64,000 nucleotides of DNA from Ancylostoma caninum (lineage: Eukaryota; Nematoda; Chromadorea; Rhabditida; Ancylostomatidae): positions 1,859,001-1,923,000 of the forward strand of contig JBAJFG010000004.1 of assembly GCA_037903475.1 (NCBI GenBank). Direction: 5' to 3'. Of the stretch, positions 38,333 to 48,625 are shown in pieces. The notes under the pieces are model-generated. The model had not been told where the DNA came from. It was given only the letters and a program-made list of their open reading frames with translations, and searched no databases. Each line of letters starts with the position of its first letter. The stretch's first letter is position 1. A program made the position numbers and the translations under genes.

Positions 38333-39492
38333 ATTTTTAGCTGAATATAACTCGAAAGTCAGATTTGGCCGGTCTAGACAAGCCGAAATCATGCCGCGTA
38401 GCTCTCCACAGAGAACTCCGCAGCAGATAAGGAAAACGGATTTGAGATCAGCATCGAAAACTGCATCTGACAGTATACATTTCATTACGAGTTGTTGGAC
38501 CCCTAGTATCCCTCCCTGGTGAGATACGAATTGTTCACATGTGCTGAAAAGAGAAGTGAAAAATATTATCGTCTTGGCCTGTACGAAAAACCCTAGCAGG
38601 TGCAAAGCAGCATGCTTCTGCAATGGCACATGCACTGCACTGAAAAACTACATCTGTAGAAAAGTAGTGGCATGACTCATTTATCTTCTCACGGAGTGGT
38701 ATGCTGGCGAAAAAGATAAAACTATGTAAATCGGAGGTGGCAAGCAAGAACCCGTTTCAGTGGGTAATACCGTATAAAAAACAACTCGTTCGGTAAACTT
38801 GCAGAACGGCCGCAGCGAGAGTTCGAGTGGTACCTCAACCAAAATGTCCTCTGCGAACTCGTCCGAATATAAGAATCAACTTCGATCCACACTTCAAAAT
38901 TCTATATCTTAAAATTTTTTCAAAAAAAGGAAAACTCTCGAGCGTAAAGAACTTGGGCGGAATACTCACCCTCCATCGCGAGTTTCCGGAAGTTTCAACG
39001 AAAATTTCGAGTATGTCCAATTCTGTAAATGCATATACGCTCACGCATGTTCCTGCTGGAATCAGTAACATTACTCTCCGCTTGAACTACCGAAATCTCT
39101 CCATGGTTCTATTCTTCTCTCACTTTAGTTTCTTGTAAAAGGCTACAATATGGTCTACCATGATGTGTGAATAAATGAATAAATTCCTGTGAATCGACAT
39201 ACAGTATGTAGAGACCAAGACTTCGACATTTTCTCGACGGTGATGCTTTTGTGCGTGAGTGCTGCTTGTAAAATTTGGACTACTCTGCTCCATGGTCCGG
39301 ATCAGGTCGTAGACCTCATTTTCTGTGAGAGCAAATTCCAAGGAATTCCCTTGTGCAAAACGTGAAATGACAGCCTCGTACTGGAAAGTTCAGCTGAGTT
39401 GGTAGTCATACATGGAGTGCAGTCTACACTCTGTTAGGGAATGGATGAGCAACCCTCACGAGTGATACGAATTTCCTCATAAGGTCCCCTTC
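38333..39492 (-). CDS. Candidate multi-exon gene, family unknown (partial)
   Basis: Minus-strand segments with plausible splice sites are, in order: 39492-39460 (EGDLMRKFVSL), 39380 to 39216 or on to 39124 (YEAVISRFAQGNSLEFALTE...), 39086-38970 (FKRRVMLLIPAGTCVSVYAF..., donor GTGAGT), 38721-38693, 38639-38592 (AVHVPLQKHAALHLL) and 38543-38333 (TCEQFVSHQGGILGVQQLVM..., acceptor CTCTTTTCAG, donor GTGAGAG). Phases agree for most joins, but the intron after 39216 would be only 29 bases, so that join is doubtful. Helical, leucine-rich content hints at an alpha-solenoid, without proof. A + strand frame of 103 codons (38827-39138) overlaps and could be the real one. Confidence 0.3.
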
Positions 39493-39932
39493 CTGGAGTG
39501 AATTATTCGGAAAGCTACTTGGCGTTCTTGATTGGAATCCAGTATACCATTGTGATCAGCAGCTCCTAGAGATTCTTTACACATAAACCTCTCGAAAACG
39601 ATTCAAAGATTCGACGATGCCCTAGAATCGACCTCTGCACATCACGTGGTGCATAGCCCCTTATCGCCGCTCAGCCAGCATAGATTTCAATGCGTATCGA
39701 CTTTCGGAGGTTTCTGCAGCATCCACGACAGCGATACCTCTCGCAAAAATCGATTGGCATTGGAATCGATGTCGCTGACAATGGAGACGCAGCACTCCAT
39801 TGAAGTACAGTGGCAATATTAATTTTGTCAAAAAAAAAAATGCACAGTCGTCAGAAGCAATTCATCGATAACAAATGACGCTGTTTCGCATGAACTTGAC
39901 ACGGATCCTTGCGATTCTGCGAAAGTCACAAG
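39493..39932. other. Intergenic; possible third MITE copy
   Basis: About 39627-39795 carries GGAATCGATGTCGCTGAC...ACTCCATTG...AGTGGC, similar to one arm of the MITE at 60832-60992. A run of A lies at 39831-39840. Confidence 0.35.
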
Positions 39933-40178
39933 TATACATTGGTATTCGAATTTTCTTTCTCGAATATTCGAACATTCGAATGATCGAATATTTCAACTTT
40001 CCGAACAATTCGAATATTCGAATAATCGAATATTTTGGCTTTTCGAATAATTCGAATATTCGAATAATCGAATATTTTAACTTTCCGAACAAATCGAATG
40101 TTCGAATAATCGAATATTTCGGCTTTTCGAATAATTCCAATATTCATTCGAAAATATTCGTTCGAATACCAATGTATA
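39933..40178. repeat. Palindromic TTCGAATATTCG-repeat element
   Basis: Perfect 18-base inverted ends (TATACATTGGTATTCGAA at 39933-39950 and its inverse at 40161-40178) bound about 210 bases made almost entirely of TTCGAATAATCGAATATTT units, alternating with ACTTTCCGAACAA and GGCTTTTCGAATAA. Three long units of about 57 bases are visible. Open frames in several frames on both strands (85-153 codons) are artefacts of this composition. Many GAA/TTC words imitate heat-shock elements. It may be a satellite-like MITE. Confidence 0.85.
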
Positions 40179-40748
40179 GCCACAAGCAGGGCAATGACGA
40201 TGAATTTCCATCTCGGATTGGCGGATATCTATTAGGAATACAACGACAGAATCACCCAGTATTTGTAATCTTTCCCAAACTCCCACGTCACTTGCGAACG
40301 ACGTCCACAGCCATCGGATGTGAGACGTGCAAATGAGCTCGAATTAGTACGCAATGAGCGTTTGCTAATCACAGCGTTGTACATGACGACGTCATTGCGT
40401 TATGCGAATCTAGTACACAGCAAAGCAAGAGTTGCAGAGCTTCTTGAGGGAATTACGGTCCTAAGAAGGGGTGCGGCCGGCTAATTATTGAGGAGAAAAA
40501 ATTAATTTTGAAAGTGAAATATTTTAAAAGGATTGAGTTATGAGTTTGCCCGGAACTTCGATGCTTTTTGTTTCAAGTATAAATCAGGATACGTCAAAAA
40601 CACTGTGACAAAGAAAAGCACATGCAGAAAAAGAATTTCAATGTAATTTGAACCACGAGCTTCCAATCGCGTCAGACTTCAATGCGGAACATGCTCCCTC
40701 AAGAGCAGAACACGCGATGTTACCGTATTTTTGGCCCGTCCCATAATT
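40179..40748. other. No supportable gene
   Basis: No gene or repeat recognised. Confidence 0.4.
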
Positions 40749-41482
40749 TTATCCTATAGATATTTCAATCAACGGTATAATCAGCATTGCTAGCAGGACG
40801 AGCGCACTAATTTCTGGGCAAATCACGATTCCCTCCTTGTACAAGAACGCATTCCAGGAATCCGAGAACCCAACGACTCCCAGTTTCATTATCAATTTTG
40901 AGAAATCGTTTCTTTGGTAAGGAATGTCGAAGTGGGCTGATTTAGTAGTAAATAGAGATGGCAAGGCCAGGAGAACAGGGAGTGAAAAATGGGGTTTCAG
41001 CTCATCTTTGATAGATTGTTGTGAGCCTTTCCTCAAAAAAAGTGGCAAAATTCGGGTGAAAATATGTGTTTCAGAGTGAGATTTTCAATATACCCAGTTT
41101 TTCGTTGATCGCCTCAATCAATCTTTGGATTTGGAGCTGGCCTGGGCGGGTGGTAGCTAAGATTATCATGTCCAGTGGGAGCAACTCAAACTGCCCCATT
41201 CCTTTTGCCTCATGAAGTGGAGCAGTTACAAACATGATCGCACCTAAAAGCTCCTATCCCGCGACTCAAAGCAGCTTCATCGACGCAGTCCTCTGAAATG
41301 TTTGAGAGGCTGGCCCTTCTTGCAGTGATATTGCTGGCCTCAGTGCTCACCAAGGAATACCAAAGCAGGTCAGAACTGGAGATGCTCGGGACAGTGTCTT
41401 TCCCATTTCCAAGCACGCTTGGTGCAGAACTTCCACGGTTGCCTCGATATACACCTGGTTTAGTAGCTCTGGGAATGTAATC
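40749..41482 (-). CDS. Candidate gene, C-terminal three exons, membrane-anchored
   Basis: Three minus-strand exons join in phase: 41482-41234 (83 codons, begins DYIPRATKPGVYRGNRGSSA), 41190-41094 (FELLPLDMIILATTRPGQLQ...) and 41026-40749 (SQQSIKDELKPHFSLPVLLA... to a stop at 40749-40751). Introns are 43 bases (GTTTGT..GGGGCAG) and 67 bases (GTATAT..GGAAAG), typical nematode sizes. The C-terminus is hydrophobic (ISALVLLAMLIIPLIEISIG), a likely membrane anchor. The 207 residues are incomplete at the N-terminus; the acceptor at 41483-41484 is weak. The family is not recognised. An antisense frame with a signal-peptide-like start (41298-41480, +) overlaps the first exon. Confidence 0.4.
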
Positions 41483-41574
41483 CTATAACCTTCAGGCCAC
41501 TTCCGTGTTTGCATCGATTTTTCGAGCAGGAAGGATTTTTGAAAACCTTCAGACTCCACTATTCTGTTTACCTA

Positions 41575-41850
41575 ATATTTGAAAAATAAAGTGTGGTAAA
41601 GTGGTCGGCGTTAATCAATCCCGACTTGTGGGATGCGTCTTTCATCTGAGCATTGTAAAGGCATTGAATGCATATGTGCCCTATGCAGCGACTTGCGGGG
41701 GCGTCTGATGTACCAAGTAAGTGCTTCATCCTCTCAGACTCCTCTGGTACCAATTTACCGACACTGGGGATGGAGGGCTTGGATGGTCTCCGGCGGGTTC
41801 GAACCATCGATTGTACGAAAGAACAGTGCGCCCCGTACCACTGCTCTACG
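41575..41850 (-). mobile_element. tRNA-derived SINE-like element
   Basis: On the minus strand an A-box-like TAGAGCAGTGG (about 41838-41828) and a perfect B-box-like GGTTCGAACCC (41805-41795) are spaced as in a tRNA promoter, but the flanking stems do not close into a cloverleaf. The body continues to about 41575 and ends in a T-rich tail. It contains an open frame (79 codons) that is best explained as spurious coding within a SINE. I recall similar tRNA-headed repeats from strongylid nematodes, but this was not checked. Confidence 0.5.
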
Positions 41851-43230
41851 TATATTCGAAAAATTGATCCTTTATATTTGAAAAATACAAGAATAAGGAC
41901 CTAAAGAATGAACCAAAACAATAGTTTCGTCTATTCTGTAAACTAATTTATGCCAATTTCTTCCCCTCACCTGCAACCACGTTGGGACGACGATGAACCT
42001 CTTAAATTGAACCATCCTGCAGGGATGTACGAAGACTGGGAAGGTCAAATATGCATGTGTAGACACAGAAACATTCCGTCATTGAATAGACTAGCTGCTT
42101 GCTGCCTCTTTCTTAGAAGAAGCCACGATGCTATCGTCCCGTCAGGGTGTCACCAAATTCCTCCGGGTTTCTATCTACGAGTAGACTATAACTTTTCATA
42201 TCTTTTAGAGAACACATGACTACAACAAAACGTCCGGAAACTTCCTGATGTTCACGAAGTTTCTCTAGTGAAAATGAATGATGATTTTCAAGTACTAGGC
42301 AGGAACATTCATGTTCGACACTCTGCAGACGGTTATTAGAAATGTTGTCATGGTAGACAGCTCTTTTTTCTGTCTCTGAGCAGCAATGGAGACCGGGAGA
42401 TGCCGTTCTATTTAGGTGCCATTTTACGTACATACATAGGTCACAGCCCATTAGAGCCTGAAAAACAGTTGTCGGTGGACTGAAAAATCATTGGTGGACT
42501 AAAAGATTCCCGAATGAGGATGAAAAGAAAACAAAGCGAATTTAAGCAATGATTTATTTCTTGAGCTAGCATCAAAGCTCAGCAGTGTCGGTCCATTCTC
42601 ATTTATTCGTCGATTTCCTCCCGGGAATGAGTTCTAATGATTTCATCAAAATAGCCGTGTACACCTTGAGTTACGACCTCACTCGATGAGGACCTCCTTC
42701 TGGCTGAATCTGAATTCCGAGGAGAAATAGAACTCCTGAAATACCAAATCAGGTGATTACGGAGCATGCCAGAGGCTACAGTACCTTAGGTAGTCCTTGG
42801 CAAAAAAAAAACACGAAAAAGATGCAAAGGCACGTCTTCTTGGTCTTTCTATTATAACTTTGTTGGATAAAAAGTATTTCTAACATATGTATACATATTT
42901 AGAATCAGCATCTTAAGGTTTATAAGACATTTTTCAAGCCACTGACTCGGACTCAAAAAATAGAGCCTTTAAGGGACCATCTCGCTGACAACAGCAAGTT
43001 CGTGAAGGAAGTTTCAAAAACATTGATTATGATCATATTTCCACAAAATATTTACGAGTAGAACATCACAGATGCTCGTGTTCTACAGGTTTCCACTGAA
43101 AATTATGCCTTTTTAGACAAGCCTCTTCTGTCGCGTGGGACTCGGATTAGTCATAACAGCTTGATTTTGCGAACCTTGAATAACGGGTTTAGAAGTATTT
43201 TATGGATCTTGATACGGTGATTCCAAATAT
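41851..43230. other. No supportable gene
   Basis: Frames 41950-42219 (+) and 42131-42451 (-) overlap and lack motifs. Nothing else is recognised. Confidence 0.4.
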
Positions 43231-44510
43231 TAGGTATGTGAAAAAGTTTCCACCCTCTAGCGATGAGTGGTTATATCGTTAGCTATCCTTGCAAATACTC
43301 TGTAAATCCTACTTCATTTTGTTGCTTTGACATCTGTCAATAATATTTAGTACATATTTGTTTCGATTTATATCAACATCATTGTGTTTAATGGCGATAA
43401 TCATGGCGATGTTTGAGCAAAGTAAGCGTCATTTGCGCGAAGCACTTCTTTTCTGCTTCAATTTGAAGAAAACTGCTGCCGAATCTTGCCGAATGCTCAT
43501 GGATGCTTATGGGGACCATGCTCCATCAGAAACAACATGCAAAGAATGGTTCCGACGCTTTAGTAGTGGTGATCTCGATGTTGGAGACAAGCAACGCAGT
43601 GGAAGGCCAAAAGTTTTTGAAGACAAAGAACTTCAATCATTAATTGCTGTAGATCCACACCAAACACAAGAAGAGATTGCCAACTCTCTAAACGTTGATA
43701 GATCCAACATTTCCAAGCGTCTCAAAGCCATGGGAAAGGTTTATAAGGAAGGCAGATGGGTACCATACGACTTGAGAGAACGCGACATGGAAAGAAGAAA
43801 AACCATCTGTGAAGTGTTGCTTGACATACGAAAAAGGAGGGGATTTCTGCATCGTATCGTTACTGGAGACGAAAAGTGGATCTATTTCGATAATCCGAAG
43901 CGCCGGAAAGCCATTTGCGACCGTGGCCAACCATCACAATCGACGCCAAAGCGCAATATCCATGGGAAGAAGGCAATGCTGTGTATCTGGTGGGACCAGA
44001 AGGGAGTCATCTATCATGAGCTGCTTAAACCAGGCCAGACGATCATGGGCGATCACTATAAAGAGCAAATGATTCATTTGAGCAGAGCATTGCACCAGAA
44101 ACGGCCGGAACACGAGACAAGGCAGCACAAAGTCATTTTGCTGCATGACAATGCTCGTCCACATGTTACAAAAGCAGTGAAGGAGACGTTTGAAGCACTT
44201 CGCTGGGATGTGCTACCACATGCGGCTTATTCACCAGACTGTGCGTCGTCAGACTACTATTTGTTTCGGTCGATGGCCCACGGGCTTTCCGAGCAGCACT
44301 TCCAGTGCACTTTCGGAGACGTCGAAAAATGGGTGAGGGAATGTATCGAGTCGAAGGACGAGGCCTCCTACCGCCGCGGCATCCATCTCCTCCCGAAAAA
44401 AGAAAAGATGGGCAAAGGTTATAGCTAACGATGGCCAGTACTTTGATTGATCTATCTGTTTCTTTTCTATTTTGAAAAAAAAACTATATGTTTTAACCTC
44501 ACTCCTTATA
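43231..44510 (+). mobile_element. Mariner transposon, nearly intact
   Basis: The left end is seen as TA (43231-43232) followed by GGTATGTGAAAAAGTTTCC. The right end should lie about 1.28 kb further, near 44490-44515, where AAAACTATATGTTTTAACCT is only weakly complementary, so that end is degenerate or not resolved. A single transposase frame fills the element. The type matches the Hsmar1-like mariners known from hookworms (bandit of Ancylostoma). Confidence 0.85.
43391..44428 (+). CDS. Mariner transposase (345 residues), frameshifted C-terminus
   Basis: Cut-and-paste transposase of the mariner family, acting on the element's own ends at TA sites. The N-terminal half has two helix-turn-helix regions (about residues 12-57 and 91-114), then GRWVPYDL (121-128), the usual mariner linker motif. 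The catalytic triad is complete: D160 in VTGDEKW, D253 in LLHDNARPH and D288 in YSPDCASSDYYLF, with exactly 34 residues between the last two (DD34D). ATG at 43391 is chosen because codons 3 and 5 positions downstream are also possible starts (43403, 43409). After RRGIHLLP the frame slips in an A-rich run (about 44395-44408): the usual ending (WxKVxxNDGxYFD) is encoded in the +1 frame up to a stop at 44448-44450, but this frame stops at 44428. Only the last 15 or so residues are altered, so activity is uncertain. Confidence 0.95.
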   Translation: MAIIMAMFEQSKRHLREALLFCFNLKKTAAESCRMLMDAYGDHAPSETTCKEWFRRFSSGDLDVGDKQRSGRPKVFEDKELQSLIAVDPHQTQEEIANSLNVDRSNISKRLKAMGKVYKEGRWVPYDLRERDMERRKTICEVLLDIRKRRGFLHRIVTGDEKWIYFDNPKRRKAICDRGQPSQSTPKRNIHGKKAMLCIWWDQKGVIYHELLKPGQTIMGDHYKEQMIHLSRALHQKRPEHETRQHKVILLHDNARPHVTKAVKETFEALRWDVLPHAAYSPDCASSDYYLFRSMAHGLSEQHFQCTFGDVEKWVRECIESKDEASYRRGIHLLPKKEKMGKGYS

Positions 44511-44934
44511 TAGCAAAGTTATAACAAAAAGAAAAAGACGAAGATATTGCACGTACTTTATTTCCGTTAGCTGCTGATGAGCGATTGACTGTACAGACAC
44601 ATCGTACATATGTACACTATGTTGAGGAGAAAGTAATGGAAAAATAGCATCCAAATCAGAATTGCATAATTATGATTTGATCACCCATGATTAGCAGATG
44701 GGTGTAGACAACGTCATTTATTGGTAACAATGTTGGTGGGTGACAGATTAAGGTGAATTTGGGTACGTTAGGTCGATCACCATCGGTAATCCCAATGATG
44801 TATGCGGACCCTGCACATGGTTCACGGCCTGTTGGCTTGCAGCTCTGTACGCTAGATTTTCCGGACCCAGAACCACAGAGTAAAAGATTGAAAAGGAGTG
44901 GTCTCCAAGTTCTGCACTTATCTGAGGGTTTACC
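44511..44934. other. No supportable gene
   Basis: A minus frame (44656-45000) contains GSGSGKSS, which imitates a P-loop, but there are no further nucleotide-binding motifs and it runs into the foldback block; not called. Confidence 0.4.
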
Positions 44935-45640
44935 TAAGCCCCACTCAGAGTTTTGCCGCCGAGCGAGATCTCGCTGGGCGGCAAGAGGGGGGCGTGGCAA
45001 GCCTTTGCCGCTCAGGCGCTATTTATGGTTGATGTGCGTCAAATTTGACGCCTCGGTCTGAAATTTCACAAGTTTTCGCGCTCTCTCGGTGCGGCGTAGA
45101 TCAGAACGTAGTTTGTTGGCGCGGACGTCGCGACGGAACCAGGAACATTCGCATTTGGCCAAGGATTCTCTTCTCCTCTTCGTTCTGCATTGTGTATCGC
45201 CGCGTCAAATTTGATGCGCTTCAACCATAAATACCGCCTCAGCGGGCCCCCTTAAAGGGGCTTTCATACATTTGCCGCGGCGGCGCCTCCGCCGCCGCGG
45301 CAAAAGTGGGTGCGCGGCAAAAGTTGCCGCCGAGCGGCATGCCGCGCTTTCACACAAACGTCGCCCAGCGACAAAATACGCCCCCGACCATTCCTTGCCG
45401 CCTGCCGCTGGGCGACGTCGCCGGCCTATGCTTGCGCCGCGGCAAAAAAGTAAACAAGCTCTTGTCGCCGCGACGTCGCCGGCCTATGCTTAACCATGGG
45501 CGACTGCCGCCGCGGCAAATGTATGAAAGCCACTTAACCCCCCTGGCGAGCTTTGCCGCGGCGAGCTCGCACTGCGTAGCAGCCCGCTATGTTTCGACAT
45601 GGGCGACTCGCCCGGCGGCATAACTCTGAGTGGGGCTTTA
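44935..45640. mobile_element. Triple-nested foldback block
   Basis: Three separate inverted-repeat pairs lie in one 706-base block. Outer: 44935-44967 (TAAGCCCCACTCAGAGTTTT...) against 45607-45640. Second: 45008-45051 (CCGCTCAGGCGCTATTTATGG...) against 45202-45245, 39 of 44 matching. Third: 45259-45284 against 45506-45531, a perfect 26 bases (GGCTTTCATACATTTGCCGC...). The second and third pairs sit side by side inside the outer pair. The GC-rich body of the third (45361-45535) is the uninterrupted relative of the repeat at 28076-29480. All overlapping open frames are composition artefacts. Confidence 0.85.
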
Positions 45641-47176
45641 CTGCGGCTTTTACCTTCCGACAAAAAAACTCACTAGACAAAAAAACTAGACAAAAAAACT
45701 GCTTGGATTACTTACTTATCTACCCGAACCCATTCAAAAAGCTGCTCGACTTGAACGACTTGTCAAAACAAACGATTTTTAGGAGGAGTTCACATCAAGC
45801 AAGTTCACAGTAAATTTCTGGAGGGGATTTTTCAAAACAGCGCATGAAAACATTGGGAGAAAGTAACTTTTCTGCGGTCATTCCGAAACCTTTGAACCAG
45901 ACCACGTAGCTGGCTTTTTGCTTTATTAGATCACCAAAAACAATCCATATGTAGTTCACATGTGAACTACATACAGAAGGAAAAAAAACAAACGAAGAGA
46001 ACAAAGCGAGGCCCAGAAGTAAGAAATAAAGGAAATAAGAAAAGGACTAAATAAAGACTTGGAAAATAAATAAAACACTAAAGACATAGACACTCCTCGA
46101 ACCCCTTTTAGAGGCAACAATCATCTTGGAAAACGTATTAGCTCATGCGATCTCATTAACGCAAACAATAGTTTGTTGAAAAAGACCTTCGTTCACATCT
46201 AGATCATGGCTGCAACTACAGGTATCATTGACTAACCTCATCTCGTCTCAGATTTATTTATAAGCTGGAATCAGAGGGTTCAACTTTAGCTAGCCCCTGT
46301 GTACATAGTTCCTACACCATTAGCCAGTCATTTGTTCTTCTACTCCACTCGAGCCTCAGCGCAAGTACACTCCTCGTGTTATTCCCAATTCCATTAGGAA
46401 TCTATAAACAGAATAATCGGATGCGCCTTCCATATCTTTCGGCCTGCACCTATAAGAAGTACTTGAGAGGAGAAAAACAAGAGATAATCGCGAGTACAGG
46501 AGGCTTTCGCACCAACAGCTGAAGCATGATAATTAAGAAACGAACTCTACGTAAGTTTGTGACCCTATCCAGCTGAATGTGTATTACTTCAAGTGCCAGC
46601 ACCGTTAGAGTTACGGCACACTCGAAAAAGAACAAATTACTCGACTGTTTCGAATTTTTCCCAAGGATAATATCAACATTTAGGAGGGTTAACATCACAT
46701 GCTTCTTGCTAAGCTTTGATAGAGAAGAGTAGGCCAAAACGTCGGCCATTGAAGTTCTCTTAGTCACCTTTCGTTGATGGGTAAGCAAGGGCATAAACGA
46801 GAAGACGGGCAAGAAAGAAGGGGCGGAATCAGCCCATGTGCGAAGGACTGAGCATCAATAACACTCAATAACACCGACATCAGCCGCAACCGCTTTCACA
46901 TTTTCGTTAAGATTCCGGCGAATAGTCGATGACTATTACTTTGGGAATCCCGAACCTCACATCGATGCGACCTACTAGAATAGAAGCCATGAGAATCTGG
47001 GCCAAACTCCGAGAAAAAGGGATAATTCGAAGAGCGCTGCAGATAGCTCTGTCCTTGACCGCAACTGTCCCACCTAGAGCACGTTGTTCGTATCTGCTTG
47101 CTTCTCGGTAACGGCTCAGTCATATGAACTATTCTGCAATCTATTTTCGTAATGGAAACTGGCAGCTTTTGAGGAT
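45641..47176. other. No supportable gene
   Basis: A short inverted pair (CATATGTAGTTCACATGTGAACTAC, about 45944-45972) forms a small hairpin. A minus frame with 113 codons after its first ATG (46450-46790) has no motif. Nothing else is supported. Confidence 0.4.
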
Positions 47177-47272
47177 TTTTATTTTCATGAATACCCGTTT
47201 CCTTTGTTTTTTTTATTTTCATGAATACCCGTTTCCTTTGTTTTTTTTTATTTTCATGAATACCCGTTTGTT
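47177..47272 (+). repeat. Short tandem repeat, three copies of about 35 bp
   Basis: ATTTTCATGAATACCCGTTT starts at 47181, 47215 and 47250, separated by CCTTTG and T runs of growing length. Units are nearly identical, so the expansion is recent. Confidence 0.9.
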
Positions 47273-47470
47273 ATTGGGGGCATGCGCCCGTCTAATTCTA
47301 AGCCAACAGATGCCATCCTTGCAGCAGAATATGTATGATATATTATTTCCGTATGCAGCATTGGAAAACTGTGAATATGCCTCTGTTAGTCGGCTCCTGA
47401 GATCAAATCCCCTGTTTCTTTTTTGTTTTTTTTTTTCATTCTTTTTTTTTCAAACTGCACATTCCAACTG

Positions 47471-47713
47471 CAGCGAGTGTCGATGGAGCTGATAAAACTG
47501 CGGACTTTGGCATCTACGGAAGCGCGACCGCGCACTAGAAAGGGTATTTTGTGCTACCGTAGTCGCGTAAAACCATTTGCATACAACGTAAAACACTGAA
47601 TCTCGCCATGATTAGGTATTCGGCAGTAAGAACACTGATCCCAGCTCGCGGCGAGGTCGCGCTGATGTGCACACTAAAATCCGCCAATTCGTCAGCTCCA
47701 TCGACGCCCACTG
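47471..47713. mobile_element. Foldback element, GCGCGACC family
   Basis: Left arm 47478-47540 (GTCGATGGAGCTGA...GCGGACTTTGG...AGCGCGACC) and right arm about 47645-47713 inverted (GTCGATGGAGCTGACG...GCGGATTTTAG...CAGCGCGACC) form imperfect arms of about 60 bases. The GC-rich core relates it to 31266-31541. Confidence 0.6.
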
Positions 47714-48625
47714 TACATACAATGTGGAGTTCTCCCATTTGGCGTGATGTTACATCAGCATGTTTATAAGGGAAGACAGAATGCAAGGCTGTTATTTTAA
47801 TATTTTAATTACGAAGAATATCAAATCCCCGGATAAGTGATGAGTCAACCAGCACACGTAAATAAATTGAAGTTTCAGGACAAAATACGAAAATGGAAAG
47901 AGTGCAAAGACGGAACCATGTCCTCGAGTGACAATAAACTAAATTATTACTCTCTATAGATTCTAGACCAGCGAGGAAGAAAGACCAGTAGTGGAACGAA
48001 TGTGATTAATCTACTACGTCCCACTAACGTCAGGTAAATTATTTGAATCAACATCCAATCCCTCAATCAGTTCTATGTCTGAGAACGACGCTCGTTCTGA
48101 CTCGCTTCCATCCACCTTAAACGTAAATTAACATAGGGCAGCTTTACTTTTGGAAAAGAGGTTCTACGAGAATAAGCATACCTCCGACCTTCCAGAACTG
48201 GAAGTTGACTCGCTGTCTGAGTGCATAGAAGCTTCAACAGACCGCTCTGAAATGTTCAATTACATATCAAAGTTTATCAGCTTGACCGATCGAGTAGTCA
48301 ACTCAGACGCTTTCAAGGGGCAGGCCGAAGCTCCTTACGGGGCCTTCCAGGTGGTAGCCGCCCAGCCTGACCCGTGTATGCCGGCGGCCCACCTCTTAAT
48401 GAGTAGCCCACCTGCCCGGTACTCAAATTATGTATATTGCAGCCTGCCCGATATGACCGCGAACTTCAAAAATATGGGCCGCTGCTTGCCCGTTCTGAAA
48501 CTTCGTCCAAGAACAAAGCGCCGGGGCCTGCCCGGTACTGCAGAAGTGCCCACGACCTGCCAGGTGAAATTATCTGAGAAAGCTGGCAAGAAACGTAATC
48601 GATTGAAGTGTTATATAAAAAGGCC
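47714..48625. other. Intergenic with dispersed GCCTGCCCGGTA words
   Basis: A + frame is open over 48150-48629 (159 codons, non-ATG start, no motif). Within it a word close to GCCTGCCCGGTAC occurs at about 48366, 48411, 48443, 48486, 48529 and 48557 at irregular spacing of 28-45 bases. The frame is not called because the repeated word may be what keeps it open. Confidence 0.35.

Noticed and set aside
39862..40336. Frames of 85-153 codons on both strands
   Set aside because: Products of the TTCGAATATTCG repeat; repetitive low-information peptides.
41795..41850. tRNA gene
   Set aside because: B box is perfect but acceptor and anticodon stems do not form; better explained as the head of a SINE-like unit.
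44656..45000. P-loop-like GSGSGKSS in a minus frame
   Set aside because: No Walker B or other nucleotide-binding motifs; the frame runs into a foldback element.
45306..45623. Overlapping GC-rich frames of 73-105 codons
   Set aside because: Composition artefacts inside the nested foldback block.
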